Source: Tieghemostelium lacteum (taxonomy: Eukaryota > Evosea > Eumycetozoa > Dictyosteliales > Raperosteliaceae). From it: a DNA stretch of 64,000 nucleotides. The position numbers and the translations under genes were made by a program. The notes under the pieces are model-generated. The model was given only the letters and a program-made list of their open reading frames with translations. It was not told the origin of the DNA and made no database searches. Location of the stretch: the NCBI GenBank assembly GCA_001606155.1, contig LODT01000041.1, positions 310,001 to 374,000 on the forward strand, written 5' to 3'. How positions within the stretch are numbered: position 1 is the stretch's first letter; each line of letters opens with the position of its first letter. Below are positions 21,767 through 30,530 of this stretch, piece by piece.

Positions 21767-24704
21767 ATGAAATCTCATAGATTTAAAATAATCATTATTC
21801 TGTTCATTACTTTTAGTAGTTTTCTATCAATTTTTAAATGTTCTGAACCTATCAATGTCCACTTGATTTGGTATGTTACAATATAAGATCCAATACATTA
21901 CTTTTCAATTATATTAATATTTTTATAATTTTAGTCATTCCCATGATGATAGTGGTTGGTTGAGAACTATTGATGTACGTATTTCCAAATTTGGAAATAT
22001 CCAAAAAAAAAAAACAAAATAATTAATTGAATTGTTTTTGAAAATATAGGAATATTACGAACATAGTGTTGATACCATAATTAATGGTGTTATTAATGCT
22101 CTATTGGATAAAAATAGTTTAAATACAAGAAAGTTCTCATGGTCGGAGATTGGATTTTTAGAAATGTGGTGGAATAGAGTGGATGATAATCGTCGTGATT
22201 CTTTGAGAAAACTAGTGAATGAAGGTAAATTTGAATTTATAAATGGTGGTTGGGTAATGAATGATGAAGCATGTCCAACACCAGATGCAGTTATTAGACA
22301 ATTATCAATTGGTCATAAATTCATTAGAGATAACTTTGGAAGTCAATATCTACCTGAATCAGGCTGGCAGATTGATCCATTTGGACACAGTAACCTAACT
22401 CCTTATGTACAAGCTCAAATGGGCCATAAACAAATCATTCTAAACCGTCTTCATTATGATAAAAAAGAAGAATTTAAAAAGGATAAATCTTTGATATTCA
22501 AGTGGAAGAGTAACTATGGTCCTGTTGGCGATATTCTAGCTTATGTACTTGACGATTTTTATACATGGCCCACAGATTTAAATTTTGATGGTGGATATGT
22601 CAATGCCAACCAAACAGCACATCAAATGGTTAGAACTGCAGTGTATAAATCTGGATTCTACAAGGCACCTCATATAGTGTTCCCAATGGGCGGGGACTTT
22701 GCCTACGCAATCAATGCTCAAAATAGTTTTGAAGCTATGAGTCAAGTCATAGATGTTGTTAATTTTTGGACATCACAAGGAAAGGCTAATGTAAATGTAA
22801 AGTTTAGTACTTTGAAAGAGTTCTTCCAAGAGACCATTCAATGGCATATTAATAATAATGTTGAATTCCCTTCTAAGCAAGGCGACTTCTTCCCTGATGC
22901 TGAACCTTATACATACTGGACTGGTTATTTCACTTCAAGACCTATTCTAAAAGTTCGTGATAGAAATATAGAAGATCTTCTTAGAGCTACTGAGATTTTC
23001 CATTCAATGCAAAATCATGACCATCAGAGCACAATTAATAATGCCGCAAAGAATTCATCTTTTATCCAACATCATGATGCTATAACTGGTACTGCTAGAG
23101 AAGAAGTCTACCAAGACTACTTAGATAGGCTTGATTATGCTGAAGATGAGTTGGATTCAGTCATGAAAAAGGTACTTGAATCTCTAATGAATCTCAAACC
23201 AAATTATATTCTAAACCCTATCAAAGCATCATCACAATTGGTAGTACCACCATTTGACTTTGCAGTACCTATAACTTTGGTAAATTCTCTTAATGTAAAG
23301 AGATATGAAGTTTATAATATATCAGTTCGCTATTATGACCCATTTTTTATGGATCCTAATAGATGTCCATTTGATATCCTAGATAAAAATGGTCTACCAA
23401 TTCAATTTGATTGTTCATTTAGAAATTATGGAAATGATCAATGGTATAAATTGGATTTCTATGTGGAGATTGATCCATTGAATATTGAGTTATTTGTATT
23501 GGTACCTGGTGAACACAAGATTATAGAACCAACTGATATTGTACCTCAAGAATTAACTAACAATGCATTAAGAGTGAATTTGAAACCCAATGGTTTAGTA
23601 GATAGTGTAGTTGCAAATAATCAATTTATTACTCTATCTCAAGAAATACTAGAGTATCAGGATTATGGTGGTGCTTACATCTTTAGATCTGGTTCTGTTA
23701 AAAATTTTACAGACTCCCTATACGTTTACAAATCATTTATTGGTCAACTAAGTCAGGAACTATTGCTAACTGATGCTACTGAATCCATTCAAGTTTCAAT
23801 TAGAATTTTCAATTGTCCATCTGATGAATTAAATAATAAAATTCAATTCCGTTATCAATTGGCAAGTCATGAGGCTACTCAAACTATTGTCAGATTCAAT
23901 ACCGATATAGGACCATTAACTGAATTCTATTCGGATAATGGTCTAGAGATGATATCACGTCAACCTCAAACTGTAAATGATATTCCAGAAACCAAGTACT
24001 TCCCGTCCATTCAATCACTAATGATAAGAAACTCAAATGGAAAGAGTTTATATTGTAATAATGATAGAAGCAAAGGTGCTAGTGCTTCCATAAACGGGTC
24101 TATGGAATTTGCAATTCAGAGAAATTTGTTATACGATGATCAAAAAGGTCTTGATATCCCACCACGTGACCATTCAGTTGTAAACGTTGTTTCAGAATGC
24201 TACGCAAACAAGGAATATTCTAGACATGATGCCAATCAACTTGAACATCCAATACTGGGATACTATATCACATTTCTCAGTTACCAGATACTCTATGAAG
24301 CTGACAAGAACTATTTTACAATTGACCACAGCTTGAAGACTTCATTGGAATTTTTATCTACCGACTATCATTTACCCCAATACATTCACATCATGTCACT
24401 GGAATATGATTTCAAAGCTCTATGCTATAGAATGAGAATAATGAACACTAACCAGTTCCACCCAGATGAAGAATATCATGTTGACATTTCAAGACTTTTC
24501 AATAACAAATTAAGAATTTCAAAACAATTGGATATATCATTACTAAATGATTATAAACTAAATGATATTTCCAATATCAAATCTAGTAATATTCCATTTG
24601 GACCAACATTCAATATTCCAAGATTTTCAAATAACAAATTTACCTCAAATTCAATAACCATCAAACCAATGGAAATTCTTTCATTTGAATTATTAAAAAA
24701 TTAA
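21767..24704 (+). CDS. Lysosomal-type alpha-mannosidase (GH38)
   Basis: Retaining alpha-mannosidase of family GH38, 932 residues. Exons are 21767..21870, 21935..21974 (40 nt) and 22050..24704. A signal peptide occupies about 1-27, followed at once by the zinc-site opening [23 protein letters not shown]. Conserved blocks follow: ESGWQIDPFGHS with the nucleophile Asp at about residue 157, then HHDAITGTAREEV, then the C-terminal beta domains. Multiple N-glycosylation sequons fit a lumenal enzyme. D. discoideum has several such enzymes (manA and relatives) used in lysosomal glycan breakdown and development. Which one this matches is not decided. Note Cys before HSHDD where most relatives have Pro. 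Confidence 0.92.
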
Positions 24705-24863
24705 AATTTAAAATAATAAAATCAATCAATAGTTTTTAAAAATATGAAATTTCATTATTTTTTCCCTGTTTCCCACCCGCTTTAACTTGGTTTGTTGGAT
24801 ATTTTTGATAAGTTTTTATTTTTTTTTTTTATTTTTAGGAACTGATCGATATTTAGCGAAAGA

Positions 24864-25883
24864 ATGGTTAAAGATGTATTAATTATTGGGTGTGGTTGTA
24901 TAGGTCTTAGTACTGGTATACTTTTATTAAAAACCAAACAATATAATAGTGTAAAGATATGGGCAAAAGATTTACCACCAAATGTCACATCAAATAAGGC
25001 TGCAGCACTTTGGTATCCATTTCTAAGTAATCCACCTGACAAGGTTGGAAAATGGTCTGCAGAGACTATGGAATATTTTCAAAAACATATATTAAACGAT
25101 CCCAAATCAGGAACACTTTTGAAGAAAGTTAACGAACTCTTTAGAAAACCAAAGAAAGAGGATCCAGATTGGAAACCTTTTATTAAATCATTTAGAAGAG
25201 CTAGAAAAGATGAGTTACCTGAAGGTTACGCAGACGGATATGCCATTGATGATGGGTTTGTAATGGATACTGATATGTATATGAATTGGTTAGTTGACAC
25301 TTTTAAAGCTCTCGGAGGTCAGATTGAACAGAGAGAGGTTGTAGATATTCGTGAACCTTTTATCTACAGTGACATTGTAATTAATTGCACTGGGTTAGGT
25401 GCAAAAGAGCTGGTGAAAGATGGTCACATGTATCCAACTCGTGGACAGATTGTAGTTGTTAAAAACACTTCAGATAGATCCATTATGGATGAAGAAGACT
25501 ATATCTGTTATGTTATACCTAGAATCTCAAATACAGTTCTAGGAGGAACAGCACAAGATCATGATTATAATATGAATCCAACTAAACAAGATACTGATGA
25601 GATCTTAAAGAGAGTAGCTGCAATCTCTCCAAAATTCTCTAGAAGAAAACTTGAAATTCTAGGTGTTAAAGTTGGACTTCGTCCCTCTCGTTATGAAATT
25701 CGTTTGGAACCTGAACTCCTACAAGATAATTCAAAATTACTTATTCATAACTATGGTCATGGTGGCAGTGGTTTCACTGTCTCTTGGGGTTGTGCTCAAG
25801 AAGTTCTAAATCTAATTCAACAAAATATTCCAAATTTAAAACAATCAAAATCCAAAGCGCCAATTCTTCAAAGTAAACTATAA
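24864..25883 (+). CDS. ddo: D-amino-acid / D-aspartate oxidase, peroxisomal
   Basis: FAD flavoenzyme that oxidatively deaminates D-amino acids to 2-oxo acids, ammonia and hydrogen peroxide. The 339-residue, intronless protein opens with the FAD-binding turn VLIIGCGCIGLSTG. TSNKAAALWYPF follows, then the family C-terminal half NCTGLGAKEL, PTRGQIVVV, GGTAQDHDYN and GLRPSRYEIRLE, whose Arg binds the substrate carboxylate, and NYGHGGSGFTVSWGCA. The last three residues are SKL, a standard type 1 peroxisomal targeting signal. GLRPSR leans towards D-aspartate oxidase, but the DAO/DDO split cannot be decided by eye. The start is the first ATG after an AT-rich leader. Confidence 0.92.
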   Translation: MVKDVLIIGCGCIGLSTGILLLKTKQYNSVKIWAKDLPPNVTSNKAAALWYPFLSNPPDKVGKWSAETMEYFQKHILNDPKSGTLLKKVNELFRKPKKEDPDWKPFIKSFRRARKDELPEGYADGYAIDDGFVMDTDMYMNWLVDTFKALGGQIEQREVVDIREPFIYSDIVINCTGLGAKELVKDGHMYPTRGQIVVVKNTSDRSIMDEEDYICYVIPRISNTVLGGTAQDHDYNMNPTKQDTDEILKRVAAISPKFSRRKLEILGVKVGLRPSRYEIRLEPELLQDNSKLLIHNYGHGGSGFTVSWGCAQEVLNLIQQNIPNLKQSKSKAPILQSKL

Positions 25884-26095
25884 AACTATAAAACCCCCAC
25901 TTCTCTAATTATATACAAAAAAAAATATAATTTATATTTATTTACAAGTGAAATATATTTGTTTGTCTTAACTCAAACTATTGGTTGCCACCTCCAATTT
26001 CTTGCTTTTTCCTAATATTGGTATTCAAAATTATTAAAAATTAGATAAAATAGAAATGAGAATAGAATTAGTGTTAATTTGTTTGTGTTAATAGT

Positions 26096-26458
26096 TTATG
26101 AAAATGAGATATCATTTATCACATACATTAATAATTCATCATCGTATTTATTTCTTTCAAAAGATGGGTATTTCCACTCAGGATAGAAAGAAGATGTTAC
26201 AGGGTGAGTATCACCAGATGGTGAAACTTTAGAACCATGAACTCCAATTGAAATATCAGAATCTAAACTGTGTGACTTTTTTAGTGGCATTCCAGGTTTG
26301 GGTTTACCTGTAATTTGTTCTCTATCTTTTAAACCTCCTTTCTTTAGTTGTTCACTTCCTAACACCCCACCCCACCAACTTTTCCAATCAGCTTTCCACA
26401 GTCCCCATGTATCTTTATTATATCCCCAACTTTCTTCTTTAGTTTTTTGATCATTCAT
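26096..26458 (-). CDS. small Trp-rich protein of unknown function
   Basis: Not recognised. A 120-residue intronless ORF with a clean ATG and stop. The first 35 residues are rich in tryptophan (six Trp: SWGYNKDTWGLWKADWKSWWGG), followed by a basic Lys/Gly/Pro region, a Ser/Asp patch (KKSHSLDSDIS) that looks like a phosphosite cluster, and an aromatic C-terminal stretch (SSFYPEWKYPSFERNKYDDE). There is no signal peptide or membrane segment. Codon use is like its neighbours, and the AT-rich flanks end sharply at the ORF borders, which argues it is real. It converges on ddo with about 210 bp between stops. Confidence 0.6.
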   Translation of the reverse strand: MNDQKTKEESWGYNKDTWGLWKADWKSWWGGVLGSEQLKKGGLKDREQITGKPKPGMPLKKSHSLDSDISIGVHGSKVSPSGDTHPVTSSFYPEWKYPSFERNKYDDELLMYVINDISFS

Positions 26459-26993
26459 TTTTTTAAATATTTATAGTTAAAAGTTTACTATTATTATATT
26501 ATTACTATTAAAGTATTGTTTTATAGTAATTTCAATTACTATAATTAAGAAAAAAGTAAAATTTAATTTAATCTAAAAATTTAATTTAATTTAAATAAAA
26601 TTTGTTTTTTTTTTAAAATTCTAGAATTGCCTTTTATATATATATATAATCTAGAACTAATTCTTACAACAATTGTATTTATAGGAGGGGATGAATTGAT
26701 TAATAAAAAAACATTTCCACTCAAAACAAAATACTAAAAATTAAAATACAGTGTGAACGGTGAGGGGGTAGTAAATTTGTGATTTAAATATACATTTGGT
26801 TTTTATTCATTGTGATTGTGTGTTGTGAAGATGTGGTGGTAATTAATATATTTGGGTTTTTTTTATAGTGATAGTTGTGAGTTATTCCATTTTGAATGTT
26901 TGTACATTATAGTCATAAAATATATTGTCAATACTATAAAGTTGGTGAAGTGGTTGTATTATATATGCTATTGAGTTATACTATTTTGTTTGT
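26459..26993. other. intergenic region upstream of the Trp-rich gene
   Basis: About 535 bp. AT-rich near the ORF, with a (TA)n run near 26638-26650, then becoming G/T-rich (GGTGAGGGGGTAG near 26759, GATGTGGTGGT near 26829), probably regulatory. No ORF is supported. A plus-strand frame at 26896-27081 is antisense to mbf1. Confidence 0.45.
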
Positions 26994-27451
26994 TTATTTT
27001 AAAGGAGCACCAATATCTTTACCACGCTATAATAAAGAAGAGAAGTTATTAGTTAGACTCAGAATTAGTTGGGATAATTAAAGCTTGCTTGTACTTACTA
27101 ATTTAACATTGAGAGCTTTTTCTAATTTAACTAAAACTGCTTGTGCTGGAATACCATTTCCACTTTCATAATCATTAATAACTTGTTGTCTCTCATTGAT
27201 TTTAACAGCTAATTCTTTTTGTGTGAGTTTTGCAGCAACTCTTCCTTTTTGAATAGCTTGTGGTACTGTATCTTTGAATTCTGGTACTATATTAGTTAAA
27301 AAACAATGATTAATATAAGTCTTATCATTCACTTAACGAAATGAGCATTTTACATACATTTAACATCTTCATCTTCTTCAACTTTCTTTGAATTCATGGT
27401 AGTGGAAACTTTATTAGTACCAGCATTATATTTCTTTACGGCGTCTGACAT
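26994..27451 (-). CDS. mbf1: Multiprotein bridging factor 1 (MBF1/EDF1)
   Basis: Transcriptional co-activator linking bZIP factors to TBP, also known to act on stalled ribosomes. Three exons: 27358..27451, 27099..27286 and 26994..27026 (33 nt including stop). The splices give 104 residues. The HTH domain is clear (VPQAIQKGRVAAKLTQKELAVKI, INDYESGNGIPAQAVLVKLEKAL), and the spliced end reads NVKLRGKDIGAPLK, which matches the conserved MBF1 tail. Reading on past the GTAAGT donor after VKL would give a wrong end, VSTSKL. The N-terminus is about 40 residues shorter than in animals. It diverges from tsen34. Confidence 0.93.
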
Positions 27452-27658
27452 TGTGATATTAATGTGAAATGTTTAGTGTAGTTTGTGTGTTCAAAATAAA
27501 AAATCTTTATAAAAAAAAAAAAAAAACAAATGATTTTGAATTGTTTTGTTTGTCTCTTCCCTGATTTTTTTCTATAATTTTTCTTTGAAAAGATTCTCAG
27601 AACTCATAATTTGAAATTTCAGAACAATCAATTTAAAGTTTTAGAGAACATTGGTAGA

Positions 27659-28711
27659 ATGATTGACATTTACCTTTGTGGGGACAATTTCTTAGTGTGG
27701 GATGCAGATGATATACATCAATTACGTGTAAAATACAGGATCATTGGTGGACTTATTGGAGCATATGTGCTAAATAAACACCATACTCATATAAATTCAA
27801 TACCATTATTGTTATCACCTTATGAGGTTTCATTGGGTATTGAAAAATGTTGGTTTAGAGTACTCAATGAATCACAAGAATTTCCAATACCACTTGAAAA
27901 AGATCTTATTGCATTTCAAGATAACAGAACCCAAAGAGCTATTGAACACACTGAAAAACTATTAATTGAAAAGAAAAAAAGAGAATTAGAATATAGAAAT
28001 CTTAATAATAATAGTAATGATAATAATAATAATGATGATAATAGTATAAAACAACAATATCAACTACAAAATCAGCAACAGCAGCAATCAAATGATCATA
28101 TGAATGTAGATAAAAATGAATTAGATATATCAACCGATATATCATTGAAATCAGATTTATCAACCGATATATCTAAACAAAATTATACAAACACAGAAAA
28201 CATAAAAATTAATACCCCCACAACTACAACTTCAACAGTTTCTGCAAAAATAAATCAATACGCTGGAAATGCAGAAGTTACAATATATACATCTGTTAAA
28301 GAATCAGTAGAAAAGGAACCCATTTCAAAGGAATGGAAAGAAAAAAGAGTGGTTATGGAGATGACTAGAGATGAGTTAGTTTATCCAAAAACAATGTTAA
28401 AGATACCTGATGAGAAACCAAATGATTTATTAAAATATCAGGTCTATTGCGATTTGTGGGAGAAGGGATACTATATATCAGGTGGTTCCAAATTCGGTGG
28501 AACATTTCTTGCCTATAAAGGTGACCCCTTTTTGTATCATTCTACATTTATAGTGTTGGTAAAAGATCACAATGATACATTTACCTCTCTGGATTTAATA
28601 ACTTCAACTAGATTGTCTGTTAATGTAAATAAAACATTTGTATTGGCATCACTGGATCCACTGTCAAAGAAGATTCAGTATATCAGCGTGACTTGGAAAG
28701 GTGTTACCTAA
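27659..28711 (+). CDS. tsen34: tRNA-splicing endonuclease catalytic subunit TSEN34 (Sen34)
   Basis: Catalytic subunit that cuts the 3' splice site of pre-tRNA. 350 residues from the ATG at 27659. The start MIDIYLCGDNFLVWDADDIHQLR aligns with the family N-terminus. In-frame codons upstream lack an ATG, and a TTTCAG there could be the 3' end of a leader intron. A variable middle (about 100-230) holds poly-Asn and Gln runs. The C-terminal nuclease domain has LWEKGYYISGGSKFGGTFL, GDPFLYHSTFIV and VNKTFVLAS, supplying the Tyr, His and Lys of the active site. No intron is seen in the coding part. Confidence 0.92.
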   Translation: MIDIYLCGDNFLVWDADDIHQLRVKYRIIGGLIGAYVLNKHHTHINSIPLLLSPYEVSLGIEKCWFRVLNESQEFPIPLEKDLIAFQDNRTQRAIEHTEKLLIEKKKRELEYRNLNNNSNDNNNNDDNSIKQQYQLQNQQQQQSNDHMNVDKNELDISTDISLKSDLSTDISKQNYTNTENIKINTPTTTTSTVSAKINQYAGNAEVTIYTSVKESVEKEPISKEWKEKRVVMEMTRDELVYPKTMLKIPDEKPNDLLKYQVYCDLWEKGYYISGGSKFGGTFLAYKGDPFLYHSTFIVLVKDHNDTFTSLDLITSTRLSVNVNKTFVLASLDPLSKKIQYISVTWKGVT

Positions 28712-29237
28712 ATCACCATTTTCAAACTATAAATAGAATATAAAATACTCAATTTTCAACTGTACATTTTCTTGAACAAACAAACAAACAAAAAAACAAA
28801 AGTAAATGAACTTGACGATATGATATCACAGTATAAATTTAGTACATTAATGAAAATTAATTATAAAATACACCCCATCACACCCAAAAAAAAACAAATT
28901 TTCTAGAATTGGAAAATCACAAAAACACATGACAAATTTATATCACCACCAAAAATAACACACTATTGTTAACAATCTAATTAAAATCACATCTATCGTC
29001 ATTCAATAGTTTAAGAAAACTTGGAATTTTATCGAGGACGAAAGGTAAAAGTCGATTGTTAATTTTAAATATATCTGCCAACAGACCAACACAAATTAAA
29101 AATTTTTTTTAATTAAATTTATTAAAATTTCCAAAACAAACACGCATATTTATTTATTTTTGTTAATAATAATTAATATTAAATATTTTATTTTTTATAT
29201 ATACAAACACATTTATTTATTAATCTTAAAGTCTAAA
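28712..29237. other. intergenic region tsen34/thioesterase
   Basis: About 525 bp of AT-rich DNA with A tracts and CACCCC/CACACCC boxes near 28871-28887. It presumably carries the thioesterase promoter. No ORF, RNA gene or repeat is supported. Confidence 0.45.
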
Positions 29238-30332
29238 ATGACCTTTTTTAAAGCATTAAAAGGATCATTTCTAAGAGCATCCTCAAAACAGCAACAAAAC
29301 AGTGCTGTTGATGGCAGTAATGGACATGCAGTGACAGAACAACATGTAGCCTCAAGTAGTGAGACTGCAGTTGAAGACTACAATAGCTTTAAAACTATAG
29401 AATCAGATGATGACTTAATACAATGGCCAATGTGGTTTGAGTCTATTATCAATGGAAACCAACAAATGGTAGACCAATATACTCTCATTTCAAGAAATGG
29501 GTTAGACAAAGATCAAGAGAGACAACAAAAGGGATTTAAAGGTAGAAATTTTGTCTATCAAGACAGAAAGTTTATATCAAAGTATTATTGGAAAGGAGAG
29601 AGTTCTCTAATTCCAAAAAAGAGAAGCAGTCAAATTGGTTCAGTTGTAGAACCTATGCAATTGGATACTGTAAATGGTGCATCATCGTTAAACACCTCTG
29701 TGAGTGTACCAAAACTTTTTGTAAATGATAATCCATATGACCAGAGAATGTTAGTTGGTGTTGTATATTGGAAAAATAATTGTGAAGGTCCACCTGGTTG
29801 TGTTCATGGAGGTGCTCTAGCAAGTTTATTTGATGATAGTATGGCATGCTGTATAAGATACTTTTATAATAATAATTATGATGAAAAACAAACTCAACCA
29901 CAACAACAACAACAATTACAATTAGAGAGTAATATTATTCAAGATGATAACAGTAGTAATAGTGATGGTAGTAGTATACCAAATAGTTTAAATATAAATA
30001 ATAAGTTTTTAAATCGTTTAAAGAACCATGAGTCTATACCAAATTCACCTAGAGAACAATTAGATACAACAAATGGAAATGTAAATAGTAAAGAAGCTGA
30101 CACCAGTAGTTGTAGTAGCAGTAGTAGTTCATCATCTAATTATGCAGTAACAGTAAATCTTTCTGTAGATTATAAAAAGTTTGTGCGGTTGGAAAGCTTT
30201 ACTCACATTGAAACAAAAATTGAAAAGAGAGAAGGAAAAAAGATATTTGTGTCCTCTGTTATGAAGGATCAAGATGGTATAATAAGAGCTAAAGCTACTG
30301 CCATTTGGATAGTAGTTAAAATGGATAATTAA
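29238..30332 (+). CDS. THEM4-like acyl-CoA thioesterase (hotdog fold)
   Basis: Probable acyl-CoA thioesterase, 364 residues from the ATG at 29238. An N-terminal Gln/Ser-rich region precedes a conserved block. The hotdog signature CEGPPGCVHGGALASLFDDSM starts near residue 184 and matches THEM4/THEM5 enzymes, in which the HGG loop and the acidic residue on the central helix form the active site. The second hotdog strand block is YAVTVNLSVDYKKFVRLES followed by FVSSVMKDQDGIIRAKATAIWI. Between the two lies about 90 residues of Gln/Asn/Ser-rich filler, so the fold is split by a low-complexity insertion. It is probably cytosolic or mitochondrial; no clear transit peptide is seen. Confidence 0.85.
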   Translation: MTFFKALKGSFLRASSKQQQNSAVDGSNGHAVTEQHVASSSETAVEDYNSFKTIESDDDLIQWPMWFESIINGNQQMVDQYTLISRNGLDKDQERQQKGFKGRNFVYQDRKFISKYYWKGESSLIPKKRSSQIGSVVEPMQLDTVNGASSLNTSVSVPKLFVNDNPYDQRMLVGVVYWKNNCEGPPGCVHGGALASLFDDSMACCIRYFYNNNYDEKQTQPQQQQQLQLESNIIQDDNSSNSDGSSIPNSLNINNKFLNRLKNHESIPNSPREQLDTTNGNVNSKEADTSSCSSSSSSSSNYAVTVNLSVDYKKFVRLESFTHIETKIEKREGKKIFVSSVMKDQDGIIRAKATAIWIVVKMDN

Positions 30333-30530
30333 TTAGTTAATTACAATAATAATATATACAAATTCCTACGCACTATTTAAATATAACACAAATATTTTAT
30401 ATATTTGTGAATCGAAATAAATTAAAGATATTTTCTTTTTTGTTTTAAACCTATTAAAATGAAGATCCTTCTCTCTCTTTTTGAACAGATTTGAATTATT
30501 GTAGAAAAATAAATAAGTGTTTGAAGTAGT

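Noticed and set aside
26896-27081. Plus-strand 61-residue ORF with a hydrophobic stretch, ending against mbf1
   Set aside because: It is antisense to the last exon and last intron of mbf1 (26994-27099). Once that splice is recognised nothing independent supports it.
28980-29070. Less AT-rich patch (TCGAGGACGAAAGG) that might be a small RNA gene
   Set aside because: No tRNA boxes, no upstream element and no stable stem that I could trace.
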